From Marisediminitalea aggregata (lineage in GTDB: Bacteria; Pseudomonadota; Gammaproteobacteria; Enterobacterales; Alteromonadaceae): 64,000 bases of DNA. This document shows, one piece after another, positions 1 through 7,961 of this stretch (position 1 is its first letter; each line of letters starts with the position of its first letter). The notes under the pieces were generated by a model. That model saw only the letters and a list, made by a program, of their open reading frames with translations, ran no database searches and was not told where the DNA came from. Where the stretch lies: contig NZ_FQWD01000001.1 in assembly GCF_900129565.1 (NCBI RefSeq), positions 310,001 to 374,000 on the forward strand, read 5' to 3'. The translations under genes and the position numbers were made by a program.

Positions 1-1
1 T

Positions 2-904
2 GGCTCGTTTATTATCGGTTTCTGGTACTGGTGTACCGACCAATACATTGTACAACGCGTACTGTCAGCCAAAGGCATTAAGGAAGCCCGTCGCGGTACC
101 ATGTTTGCCGGTTACCTTAAGTTGCTGCCCGTATTTATATTCCTGTTCCCGGGCATGATTGCGGTAGCCTTAAAAACCAAAGGCATTATTAGCTACGACA
201 GCGCCGACCAGGCCTTCCCCACCCTGGTTGCACAATTACTGCCTTCTGGCGTAAAAGGGATAGTAATTGGTGGTTTGGTCGCCGCCCTGATGAGTTCATT
301 GGCGTCTCTGTTTAACTCTTCGGCCACCCTGTTCACGATCGATTTCTACAAGAAATTTAAACCTGAATCCAGCGAGAAGCACCTGCTGAAGGTTGGCCGT
401 ATCGCAACGGTTGTGATCGTTATCCTGGGTATTCTGTGGATTCCGGTAATGAGCCTGATTGCTGACGTATTGTATGAATACCTGCAAAGTGTTCAGTCGC
501 TAATTGCACCGGGCATTGCCGCTGTGTTCCTGCTGGGCCTGGTAAGCCGTCGCATTACGCCGGCAGCCGGTTATATTGGCCTGGTATCAGGCTTTGTACT
601 GGGCATGATTCGTTTGGTCCTCCTGCCTTTCAAGGAGAGCATAGAGAGCACATCTTTAGCCTGGATCATTGAAATGAACTGGCTGTATTACTGTATTTTG
701 CTGTTCGTCATTGTCACTGTGATCATGATTGTGGTGAGTATGTTTACCGAGCGTGCGAGCGAAGAAAAACTCAAAGGCCTGACATTCAGAACCTTGGGCA
801 AGGGCACCATGCGTGAGGTCATCGACGGCTTAGACAAATGGGATTACATCCATACCGTAGGCATTTTAGGTATCACCGCATTTATCTATATTCGCTTCTG
901 GTAG
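2..904 (+). CDS. Sodium:solute symporter (SSS/SGLT family), C-terminal part
   Basis: The reading frame is open from base 2, so the gene starts before the window and only about 300 C-terminal residues are seen. The visible start reads GSFIIGFWYWCTDQYIVQR, a stretch typical of the SGLT-like sodium/sugar branch of the SSS family. Several hydrophobic segments follow, with SSLASLFNSSATLFTIDFYK matching the conserved segment of the family's later helices. SSS proteins co-transport Na+ with sugars, sugar acids or other small solutes across the inner membrane. The neighbours (an esterase, arabinanases and pectin enzymes further on) make a sugar or uronate substrate likely, but the substrate cannot be read from the sequence. 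A hairpin terminator follows the stop codon. Confidence 0.88.
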   Translation, partial: GSFIIGFWYWCTDQYIVQRVLSAKGIKEARRGTMFAGYLKLLPVFIFLFPGMIAVALKTKGIISYDSADQAFPTLVAQLLPSGVKGIVIGGLVAALMSSLASLFNSSATLFTIDFYKKFKPESSEKHLLKVGRIATVVIVILGILWIPVMSLIADVLYEYLQSVQSLIAPGIAAVFLLGLVSRRITPAAGYIGLVSGFVLGMIRLVLLPFKESIESTSLAWIIEMNWLYYCILLFVIVTVIMIVVSMFTERASEEKLKGLTFRTLGKGTMREVIDGLDKWDYIHTVGILGITAFIYIRFW

Positions 905-930
905 TGATCGGTTAACAATAACCCTGGATA

Positions 931-966
931 GCGGGCGATGACGCAGTTTGTGGTCGCCCGCTTTTT
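931..966 (+). terminator. Rho-independent terminator after the symporter gene
   Basis: An 8-bp perfect stem GCGGGCGA / TCGCCCGC (931-938 and 954-961) is followed by CTTTTTCG. It lies 27 bp after the symporter stop codon. Confidence 0.8.
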
Positions 967-1059
967 CGTATTTGAAACCAATTTAAAAAAAGCCAGCCAG
1001 TGCATGCTTACTTGCATTAGGCTCACCAAAACACAACCATCAAATACATTCACTTGCTT

Positions 1060-1971
1060 ATGACACGATATTTATTACCTGCACTACTGCTACTGTTAAC
1101 TCACGCCACACAGGCGAAGACCTACCAGGTTTATTATCTTGGAGGCCAATCCAATATGGCAGGATATGGCAATAATGCTGAGCTCAACGCACCCTACAAT
1201 GCACCTTTGCCTGAAGTACGCATGTTCAACGGCAATCCGGCGGGCGATTTTAGTAAGGGTGGCGGCCGCGGTATGTGGGACTCGCTACAGCCTGGCTTCG
1301 GCAGAAAATTTAAGTCATCGGGCAAGGAAAATATGCACTCAGCTTTTTTCGGGCCGGAAGTTGGCTTTGGACACCGTATCGCGGAACTCTATCCGGACCA
1401 AAACATTGCCATCATCAAATACGCATTGGGCGGCTCTGCTCTGGGGTACGGCGTAGGGAACAACTGGTACCCGGACTATCGTCGCGGCAACGGAATTAAC
1501 CAGTACGATCATGCGCTGACGACGTTAAGACAAGCCTTTGCCGAGCGTGACATCGATGGTGATGGTGAGGCCGACACCTTGATCCCTGCGGGAATAATTT
1601 GGATGCAGGGAGAGTCTGACGCCTATGACAGCGAAATAGTTGCCAATCAGTATTTGCAGAACCTGAAAAACATCATGGCCTTGCTGCGCGCTGCTCTGCG
1701 AGCGCCGGACCTACCGGTTGTTGTGGGTAAGATTACCGACTCTCACAATGACCCGGAAGACGGTTTACGGATGAATTGGGGGCACATAGTGCAACAGGCA
1801 CAGCGTGTCTTCGAGCAGGAAGATGTTTGCGCGGACTTAGTTACCGTTACGGAGACGTTTAAGCATTTGGATGATGGCTGGCATTATAATTCGGCGGACT
1901 ACATTACTTTGGGCAAAGCGTTTGCCGAGAGCATTAGGAAGCTCGAAAAAGGCTGTGGTACCGCACAATAA
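1060..1971 (+). CDS. Secreted SGNH-type carbohydrate acetylesterase (CE6/SASA, sialate O-acetylesterase-like)
   Basis: The 303-residue protein begins with a signal peptide (about residues 1-19, ending THATQA). Block I is GGQSNM with the putative nucleophile Ser31. WMQGESDA lies at 181-188, and the DGWH motif (Asp272, His275) supplies the remaining catalytic residues. This set is characteristic of the SASA/DUF303 domain shared by sialate O-acetylesterases and CE6 acetyl-xylan esterases. Near arabinan and pectin enzymes it probably removes acetyl groups from plant or algal polysaccharide in the periplasm or outside the cell. Residues 164-172 (DIDGDGEAD) look like a single EF-hand/dockerin-type calcium loop. 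I chose the ATG at 1060; a TTG at 1054 would add two residues. No clear ribosome binding site is visible. Confidence 0.8.
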   Translation: MTRYLLPALLLLLTHATQAKTYQVYYLGGQSNMAGYGNNAELNAPYNAPLPEVRMFNGNPAGDFSKGGGRGMWDSLQPGFGRKFKSSGKENMHSAFFGPEVGFGHRIAELYPDQNIAIIKYALGGSALGYGVGNNWYPDYRRGNGINQYDHALTTLRQAFAERDIDGDGEADTLIPAGIIWMQGESDAYDSEIVANQYLQNLKNIMALLRAALRAPDLPVVVGKITDSHNDPEDGLRMNWGHIVQQAQRVFEQEDVCADLVTVTETFKHLDDGWHYNSADYITLGKAFAESIRKLEKGCGTAQ

Positions 1972-1985
1972 GTACGCCGTGCAAG

Positions 1986-2020
1986 TCAGTGCCAGTGACA
2001 TTAACACCGGCACTGATTTT
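1986..2020 (+). terminator. Rho-independent terminator after the esterase gene
   Basis: An 8-bp stem TCAGTGCC / GGCACTGA (1986-1993 and 2009-2016) is followed by TTTT. It lies just after the esterase stop codon. Confidence 0.6.
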
Positions 2021-2209
2021 GGTTCTCAGGGCTGCCTTTCAGGCATCCTTTTTCAAAGATGCCAAAAGAAAATCAATTAAGCCAGGCCTGCCAACCTCAA
2101 TGCTCTGAAATAGCAAAAAATCTCTCTATCTCACTGTTTAAGTTATAAAAAATAGCTATTACTAGTCGGAACACTTGGGGTTCCAGCTCACTACCCCAAC
2201 AAAAGCATA

Positions 2210-2228
2210 AATGATAACCGTTATCATT
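2210..2228. promoter_or_regulatory. Fur box
   Basis: AATGATAACCGTTATCATT is a perfect 19-bp palindrome around a central C. It contains TGATAAC-N-GTTATCA, the 7-1-7 form of the Fur operator (consensus TGATAAT-N-ATTATCA). It lies 115 bp before the receptor ATG and just upstream of a candidate -35 element, so iron-responsive repression by Fur is expected. Confidence 0.88.
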
Positions 2229-2232
2229 ACTA

Positions 2233-2260
2233 TTGACTATTGCATCTGACTACTTATCAT
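2233..2260 (+). promoter_or_regulatory. Candidate sigma-70 promoter of the siderophore receptor
   Basis: TTGACT (2233-2238) and TATCAT (2255-2260) are spaced by 16 bp directly downstream of the Fur box. Seen by eye only; the transcription start is unknown. Confidence 0.5.
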
Positions 2261-2342
2261 ATGCGCCTTTCTTTACACTTCTTTACATATCTTTACACAG
2301 ACGAAGACATTGCGTCTGATGACTCACGAAGAAAGGATAACT

Positions 2343-4715
2343 ATGAAAGCTCGACTCACTGTTTCACGCCTTGCCATAGCGGTAGGATTAAGTTTCTCTA
2401 TGAATGCCATCGCGTCCAGTATCCCGGATAGCGAAGATATCGAGCATTTAGTAGTTACCGCGACTGGCTTTGAGCAAAAAATTACCGAAGCGCCAGCCAG
2501 CATCTCCGTGATCACCGCAGAAGATTTAAAAACCCGTTCGTTTACCTCTTTGCTGGATGCCGTTAAGTATCAGGAAGGTATCGATATTGGTACGACCCGC
2601 GATAAAACAGGTCAGGGTAGCGTGAGTATGCGTGGCCTTACTGGTGAGTACACCCTACTTTTAATTGACGGTCGTCGCCAGAACAACCACGGCGATATTT
2701 ACCCGAACAACTTTGGCGGAAATGCCTTTAACCACCTGCCGCCGCTGGATACCATTGAGCGTATCGAAGTGATTCGTGGGCCGGCATCTACTTTGTATGG
2801 TGCGGATGCACTGGGCGGCGTTATTAACGTGATCACCAAAAAGCATCGCAATGACTGGGGTGGCAACATTACCTTCGGTCGCAGCGTGCAAACTAACGAC
2901 GATTTCGGTAATGACATTACCACAGACTTCTCGGTAACCGGTCCGCTAATTGACAACATTCTGAGCCTGGGTATTCGCGGCAGTTTATACGAACAACAAG
3001 CCTCTACCCCACAACTTGCCCCGGCGGTTGATCCAAACGGCACAGTTCACGTGCGCTCTTTGGGTTTTGGTAGTGGTGGTCGTACCGTAGACAACAACAG
3101 CGAACATTACGGGTTTACCCTGAACTACACGCCTGCCGAAGGTCATGAAATCGGATTCGATTACGACAACTCGCACCAAGAATACGACAATACCCCGGAA
3201 TACAATCTGGAAACCGGTGAAATTATTTATCCACTGGGTACGCGTGACAGCATTGAAAGCCTGTGGCAGGCACGTCGTGGTCAGGTAAACCCGCGTGCAG
3301 GCTATGCTGCAGAGCAAGAATTTGACCGTGAGTGGTGGTCCTTAACCTACGACGGCAAGCTGGACTTCGGTGTGATTGCCGCATCACTCGCCTATGTAGA
3401 CACGCAAAATAATGGCCGTACTCTGCCGCTGAGCGTAAGTGAACGTCAATTGCTTCAGGCTATGTATGACGCCACTGGCGAATACGCAGACATGAGCGAA
3501 GACGAGCGCCGTGACCTGGCTGAAGCCACGTTCCTTCCGCGCCCAGCTCGTCCACTGGACAGCAGTCAGTATACTTTCGACCTGCGTATGGACATTCCGG
3601 TTGAAGATATGGCCGGTGATCACAACTTCGTGATAGGTGCACAGGTCATTGACGGTGAACTTCAGGATGGTGTATTTGGTTTGGAATCGGGTAACGCAGG
3701 CGCAATACAGGAACAGAAAATGTACTCGTTATTCGCTGAAGATAACTGGGGTATTCTGGACAATATGACGGTAACGGCGGGCTTCCGTTATGACCATCAC
3801 GACGTGTTCGGCAGCCAGACCTCTCCTCGTCTATATGCTGTTTACAACATCTCTGATTACTGGACAGTAAAGGGCGGTGTAAGCACGGGTTATAAAACGC
3901 CACAAACGACCGACCTGTACGACGGCATCATTGGTTTCGGCGGTCAGGGTACCAGCCCATTTGCGGGTAACCCGGATCTGCAACCGGAAACAAGCGTAAA
4001 CTCAGAAATTGCCCTGTACTGGAGCAAAGACGAGCACAACTTTAATATCACCTATTTCAGCACCGATTTTGAAGACAAAATTGCCCGCGGTAATACAGTA
4101 CAAAGCTGTAACACCACAGGCGGCGTTCGCCCTTGTGTAAACCTGGGTGAATACGACGAGCTGGGCTACGACACATATAGTCAGCGTATCAATATCGATA
4201 AAGTGGAATTACAGGGTATTGAAATGGCTGGGCGCTACGCCTTTACCACTGAGTGGTCAATTTACGCCAACTACACCTGGACTGACAGTGAGCAGAAAAG
4301 TGGTTCACAAGCTGGCCTGCCGCTTACCAATACCGCTGAGCACATGGCCAATGTCAACATTACCTGGGACATCAACGCCGACCTGAATGTGTATTTGCAA
4401 GGTGAGTTCCGCTCTGATCGCTACCGCGGTTACGATTCGGTACTGGAACGTGAGCTTTACTTCAAGAACTACTCGCTGCTGAATCTTGGTGCGCGCTGGA
4501 CACTGAATGACTATGTGGTTGTGAACCTGCGTATCAACAACCTGTTGGATCGCGACTTCACAACTTACTCAGTGACTTACGACGATCTGAACAACGACGG
4601 GCAGTTTGAATACCTGACCGGTCGGGGCGTGACCAGTGAAGTGAACTTTACTGACGACTACAACGTGAAAGACAAAGCCCGTAACTTATGGGCGGGCGTT
4701 ACAGTCAGCTTCTAA
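2343..4715 (+). CDS. TonB-dependent outer-membrane siderophore receptor (CirA/IrgA/FepA-like)
   Basis: The 790-residue protein starts at ATG 2343, five bases after a good ribosome binding site (AAGGA, 2333-2337); an upstream in-frame TTG at 2310 is ignored. A signal peptide (to about residue 24, MNAIAS) precedes the plug domain, which opens with VVTATGFEQKITEAPASISV, very like catecholate-receptor plugs. The plug ends with IERIEVIRGPASTLYGADAL and GGVINVITKK. The remainder is a 22-strand barrel ending in Phe. Two nearby cysteines (CNTTGGVRPC) are typical of an extracellular loop in this subfamily. Such receptors import ferric catecholates with energy from TonB. The perfect Fur box upstream supports an iron role. 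The exact siderophore cannot be told. Confidence 0.88.
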   Translation: MKARLTVSRLAIAVGLSFSMNAIASSIPDSEDIEHLVVTATGFEQKITEAPASISVITAEDLKTRSFTSLLDAVKYQEGIDIGTTRDKTGQGSVSMRGLTGEYTLLLIDGRRQNNHGDIYPNNFGGNAFNHLPPLDTIERIEVIRGPASTLYGADALGGVINVITKKHRNDWGGNITFGRSVQTNDDFGNDITTDFSVTGPLIDNILSLGIRGSLYEQQASTPQLAPAVDPNGTVHVRSLGFGSGGRTVDNNSEHYGFTLNYTPAEGHEIGFDYDNSHQEYDNTPEYNLETGEIIYPLGTRDSIESLWQARRGQVNPRAGYAAEQEFDREWWSLTYDGKLDFGVIAASLAYVDTQNNGRTLPLSVSERQLLQAMYDATGEYADMSEDERRDLAEATFLPRPARPLDSSQYTFDLRMDIPVEDMAGDHNFVIGAQVIDGELQDGVFGLESGNAGAIQEQKMYSLFAEDNWGILDNMTVTAGFRYDHHDVFGSQTSPRLYAVYNISDYWTVKGGVSTGYKTPQTTDLYDGIIGFGGQGTSPFAGNPDLQPETSVNSEIALYWSKDEHNFNITYFSTDFEDKIARGNTVQSCNTTGGVRPCVNLGEYDELGYDTYSQRINIDKVELQGIEMAGRYAFTTEWSIYANYTWTDSEQKSGSQAGLPLTNTAEHMANVNITWDINADLNVYLQGEFRSDRYRGYDSVLERELYFKNYSLLNLGARWTLNDYVVVNLRINNLLDRDFTTYSVTYDDLNNDGQFEYLTGRGVTSEVNFTDDYNVKDKARNLWAGVTVSF

Positions 4716-4733
4716 GTGAAAGTGTGTGTGCTT

Positions 4734-4771
4734 AAAAGCCCCGGGTATGTCTGATATCCGGGGCTTTTTAT
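4734..4771 (+). terminator. Rho-independent terminator after the siderophore receptor
   Basis: An 11-bp stem AAAAGCCCCGG / CCGGGGCTTTT (4734-4744 and 4758-4768) is followed by further T residues. Confidence 0.9.
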
Positions 4772-4894
4772 TTTCATCTATGAATTGTACTAAGTTTTTT
4801 ATGGGGTCGCGTCAACCCATATCCTGCTTTAATGCACAATCATCACAAATACCGGAGTCAGCCGCATTAAAATTTGTGAAATCAGCGCCAGGAA

Positions 4895-5161
4895 TTAGTT
4901 GCGCTCTACCATTTTAATCGGCATACCGTTTTCGTTTCTCGGCACACGCTTATTGCGGCGTGCAGTGCTGTCTTCCCATTCAGGTTTTACAATCAGAAAG
5001 TAGTAAACGGCATAACCTAACCAGGAACCAAAAAAAGACAATAGAAACCAAATCAATTTTTTAGCGCCTGACGCTTTGCGGGAACACAATGCACAAAGCC
5101 AGGGTAAAACATTAAAGAGAAAGCCTGTAAGTACGACTAACAAAAACACGACTTTTTCCAT
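4895..5161 (-). CDS. Small two-helix membrane protein of unknown function
   Basis: The 88-residue protein has an N-terminal hydrophobic segment (about 4-26, with CALC at its end) and a second one (about 37-58, IWFLLSFFGSWLGYAVYYFL), then a charged C-terminal tail rich in Arg and Asn. The layout is reminiscent of PLDc_N-type small membrane proteins, but I do not recognise the family. Its ATG lies one base after the stop codon of the frameshifted gene just upstream (TAG-T-ATG), so the two were probably a translationally coupled pair. Confidence 0.6.
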   Translation of the reverse strand: MEKVVFLLVVLTGFLFNVLPWLCALCSRKASGAKKLIWFLLSFFGSWLGYAVYYFLIVKPEWEDSTARRNKRVPRNENGMPIKMVERN

Positions 5162-5162
5162 A

Positions 5163-5362
5163 CTAACCCCGCACGCCTCGCTTCAATTTATGCCAGTCTT
5201 TCTTGCGGTAAATAATTATCGCTATCGGCAGGCCCCACAGGGCAAATAGAGAAATGGGTTGGCCTGAGCCAGGACTAATAATGGCGATTCGTTCTAGCAT
5301 TAACGTCACGGCGACAATACCTAATATGACAAGCTGAACTGAGCTGAGCTGATTGCATCCAT
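5163..5362 (-). pseudogene. Frameshifted small membrane-protein gene; frame broken at a 5-bp repeat
   Basis: On the minus strand an ATG at 5362, preceded by AGGGA, opens a frame (MDAISSAQFSLSY) that stops after 13 codons. A second frame, open down to a TAG at 5163-5165, encodes VILGIVAVTLMLERIAII, a clear membrane helix, then a second hydrophobic stretch (ISLFALWGLPIAIIIY) and a basic tail. The frames meet at four tandem copies of a pentamer (5332-5351). Removing one unit joins them into a 64-residue two-helix protein whose stop lies one base before the next gene. This is either a recent slippage mutation, a phase-variable gene, or a sequencing error. I do not recognise the protein family. 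Confidence 0.6.
5332..5351. repeat. Tandem pentanucleotide repeat (AGCTG x4, one degenerate unit)
   Basis: Units are AGCTG, AACTG, AGCTG, AGCTG on the plus strand (CAGCT on the coding strand). The repeat sits exactly at the frame change of the small membrane-protein gene, and loss of one unit restores that frame. Confidence 0.85.
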
Positions 5363-5537
5363 GTTCATTTCCCTATCCATAGTGCAATTGAATGAAATTT
5401 AATCTTAGAAGTTATGCCATTGCTTTGCAATGCTCCGAGGTCACGGTTTTCGCTTCACTAAACCGGGACCACAGGAGGAAAAATTAAGCCAGGATGGAAG
5501 AATCCAATCAGCGACACATTTCGGCAGCCTACGTTCG

Positions 5538-6575
5538 CTAATCAGTTAACTCAGGCTGTAATACGGGAAATCCCTCGGCATCCCAATAGATAACCCGCGC
5601 TCTGGCGTGACGATTGGGGTCGGTCAGGGGCGTACCGCGCAGTGTTTCATAGTCACGGCTGTGGTAAATCATGAGGTCTGTCACACCGTCTTCTGCTTTT
5701 ACGAATCCGTTGTGGCCCGGGCCAAAACGCCCTGCTGCGGCATTGGTAGTAAAGATTGGCTTATCACGCTTGTGCCAGCTTGTAGGGTCCAGTAAATCTG
5801 CATTTTCATCTGCCCACAATAAGCCCATTGCATAGCGGTGATCCGTTGCACTGGCTGAATAGGTAATGAGCACGCGCCCGTGTCTTACAATGACAGCGGC
5901 GCCTTCATTTACCTTATAGCCCAAGACTTCCCAATCGAGTTTTGGTTCGCTAAGTAAGGTAACCGTGTCGAATTTAATCGAAGTGGGTGAGTCCATTTCC
6001 GCTATCCACAATGCAGAGTTGTAAGTACGTTCGGCGTCTTGCTGCGCCCACACCAAATAGCGTTTTCCGCGATGCTCAAACGTCGTCGCATCCAACGAAA
6101 AGGAATCTACAGGTGTCGCAATGCGCCCCGCTTCCACCCATTTTCCCTCCATAGGGTTTTCAGCAGTGTTTTTTAGGGCATACATGCGAATACTCCACGG
6201 GTGGTCGATATCACCTGCAGCGAAATAGATATACCAGTCACCGTCGACTTCATGCAGCTCCGGGGCCCAAATATTTACGCTCATCGGGCCCTTGGTATTC
6301 TTTTTCCAAATTACTTTTGGCTCAGCAATTTTCAAATCGTTTAACCGGCACGCTTCGCGTAACTCTATTTCATCAAATTTGGGCGAGGTACCGATAAATG
6401 TGTAGCACCCTGTATCATCATGCCTGACTATCCAGGGATCGGCCCGTTGAATAACAATAGGATTATCAATAGGCTCAAGGGAGGTGGCATTTAACGCCAT
6501 ACTGAAGCCCATCAGGGTTAGGCTTGCCAATTGGACGCCTACGCGCAGTGTTTTGTTTATAGTTTGAGATATCAT
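5538..6575 (-). CDS. Secreted GH43 glycosidase, probable alpha-L-arabinofuranosidase
   Basis: The 345-residue protein has a signal peptide (about residues 1-30) and a five-bladed-propeller GH43 domain. The three expected carboxylates are visible: the base Asp in RADPW, the pKa-modulating Asp in SLDATTF, and the acid Glu in KVNEGAAV. FGPGHNGF and WAPELHEV are further conserved blocks. It closely resembles the GH43 protein at the far end of the window (62738-63682) but carries a signal peptide, so it should act in the periplasm or outside. Arabinose release from arabinan side chains is the likely role; beta-xylosidase activity cannot be excluded. I chose the ATG at 6575, six bases after AGGGA; a GTG lies one codon upstream. 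It is divergent from the endo-arabinanase gene. Confidence 0.83.
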   Translation of the reverse strand: MISQTINKTLRVGVQLASLTLMGFSMALNATSLEPIDNPIVIQRADPWIVRHDDTGCYTFIGTSPKFDEIELREACRLNDLKIAEPKVIWKKNTKGPMSVNIWAPELHEVDGDWYIYFAAGDIDHPWSIRMYALKNTAENPMEGKWVEAGRIATPVDSFSLDATTFEHRGKRYLVWAQQDAERTYNSALWIAEMDSPTSIKFDTVTLLSEPKLDWEVLGYKVNEGAAVIVRHGRVLITYSASATDHRYAMGLLWADENADLLDPTSWHKRDKPIFTTNAAAGRFGPGHNGFVKAEDGVTDLMIYHSRDYETLRGTPLTDPNRHARARVIYWDAEGFPVLQPELTD

Positions 6576-6687
6576 CACTTGTCCCTACTTAGCGGTTGCC
6601 AAGTTGCTAACTAATTATTAATATTGTATTACATATTTAACATGATCGCTGCTACACTTAGCAAATGCTTTTTGAATTGAGGTAAAA

Positions 6688-7737
6688 ATGATTCAATATC
6701 GAACTTTCCCGCTGGCAACCCGATTAATCAAAGCTGGCACGGGTTTACTGGCTAGCGCCTTGCTAATGACGGGCTGTGGAGCACAAGCCAAACAGGTTGA
6801 AGTACACGACCCGGTAATGACAAAAGCCGGCGACACTTATTACGTTTTCAGCACCGGTCCGGGTATTACCTATTACGAATCGAAAGACATGGTGAACTGG
6901 CAACTGACCGGCCGTGTATTTCCCGACGAGCCAAGCTGGGCACGTCGCGTAGCACCGGGTTTTAATGGTCACCTTTGGGCACCGGACATTTATCAAAAGA
7001 ACGGTAAGTTCTATCTGTATTACTCCGCTTCCGCATTTGGCAAAAATACCTCCGGTATTGGCGTAACCGTTAACACCACACTGGATCCTGACTCACCCGA
7101 CTACGAGTGGGTAGATTATGGTATTGTGATTGATTCTGTGCCTAATCGCGATCACTGGAACGCCATTGATCCGGCGATTGTTGAAGACGACGATGGCAAC
7201 GCCTGGATGAGCTTTGGGTCATTCTGGGAAGGATTAAAACTGGTCAAACTGGATGACGATATGGTGCGTTTGGCCGAGCCACAAGAGTGGTACACCATTG
7301 CTAAGCGCCCTGGTGCCAACACCACTGATGACGCAGATCCAGGCGAAGGCGCTATTGAAGCGCCTTATATCTTTAAGCAAAACGGCTATTACTATCTGTT
7401 TGTGTCTTTCGACAAGTGTTGTCGCGGCATGGATAGCACTTACAACGTTCGCGTTGGACGCAGTAAAACGGTAATGGGCCCTTATTTCGACAGAGATGGC
7501 GTATCACTGCTCGACGGTGGCGGCACTATGGTCATTGAAGGAAACAAAGACTGGGTAGCACTGGGCCACAATGCAGCTTATACCTTCGACGGCAAAGACT
7601 ATCTGGTGCTCCACGCCTATGAAAGCGCCGACAATGCCCTTCAAAAACTACGCATATTACCCATTACCTGGGAAGACAATTGGCCCGTAGTCGATCCGGC
7701 TGATTTAAACCGCCGTAAGACTAATTTGATAAAGTAA
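6688..7737 (+). CDS. GH43 endo-1,5-alpha-L-arabinanase, lipoprotein
   Basis: The 349-residue precursor has a lipoprotein signal with lipobox LMTGC (Cys about 30), so it is probably membrane-anchored. The GH43 domain shows the base Asp in VHDPVM, the modulator Asp in AIDPAIV, and the acid Glu in AIEAPYIF. Blocks such as LWAPDIY, YYLYYSAS and ALGHNA are those of GH43 endo-arabinanases, which cut the arabinan backbone into oligosaccharides. The size fits the single-domain form of the family. It is divergent from the GH43 arabinofuranosidase, and the 112-bp gap between them carries a TTGCTAA / TTAGCAA inverted repeat that might be a shared operator. Products would feed arabinofuranosidases and the GPH transporter operon at the right end. 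Confidence 0.86.
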   Translation: MIQYRTFPLATRLIKAGTGLLASALLMTGCGAQAKQVEVHDPVMTKAGDTYYVFSTGPGITYYESKDMVNWQLTGRVFPDEPSWARRVAPGFNGHLWAPDIYQKNGKFYLYYSASAFGKNTSGIGVTVNTTLDPDSPDYEWVDYGIVIDSVPNRDHWNAIDPAIVEDDDGNAWMSFGSFWEGLKLVKLDDDMVRLAEPQEWYTIAKRPGANTTDDADPGEGAIEAPYIFKQNGYYYLFVSFDKCCRGMDSTYNVRVGRSKTVMGPYFDRDGVSLLDGGGTMVIEGNKDWVALGHNAAYTFDGKDYLVLHAYESADNALQKLRILPITWEDNWPVVDPADLNRRKTNLIK

Positions 7738-7748
7738 GTTTACTACCC

Positions 7749-7834
7749 ACCTGACATATCTGCATCGTCAGGTTTGGTAGAGGAAAGCTCCCGTGCTGTT
7801 CACAAGGACAGGAACAGACCCACGGCGCGGGGGC
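7749..7834 (+). promoter_or_regulatory. Structured leader upstream of the SLC13 permease, unidentified
   Basis: Two hairpins lie in tandem. The first (ACCTGAC / GTCAGGT, 7749-7755 and 7767-7773) may be a weak terminator for the arabinanase gene. The second is a GC-rich compound structure: GCTCCCG / CGGGGGC (7787-7793 and 7828-7834, one G-T pair) enclosing CTGTTC / GAACAG (7796-7801 and 7812-7817), with CCGTG / CACGG as an alternative pairing. No run of T follows, so it does not look like a terminator. It lies about 130 bp before the permease start. I cannot match it to a known riboswitch. Confidence 0.4.
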
Positions 7835-7961
7835 ATTTATTGCTGACTATCCGCGATTTATCCTTCGCTCTATTGATCCACATCCTGGCGCTTTTTTTCC
7901 ACTGACGCTAATCTGGCGTTTTCAGTCTCATCTTATGTTTTAGTCAGCGTTACGGGAAATA

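Larger units (their letters stand above)
1972..2342 (+). other. Intergenic region: terminator, Fur box and promoter
   Basis: The 371-bp gap between the esterase and the siderophore receptor holds a terminator (1986-2020), an AT-rich stretch around 2120-2165, a Fur box (2210-2228) and a candidate sigma-70 promoter (2233-2260). No coding frame in it is convincing. Confidence 0.7.

Noticed and set aside
5476..5541. An AGGAGG followed by a short plus-strand frame starting MEESNQRH
   Set aside because: The spacing to the ATG is about 15 bases and the frame has 15 codons, partly antisense to the GH43 gene end.
7787..7834. Identification of the leader hairpin as a known riboswitch or as RNase P RNA (because of GAGGAAAG)
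   Set aside because: Only the short GAGGAAAG string matches; the conserved cores of RNase P RNA and of the common riboswitches are not present.
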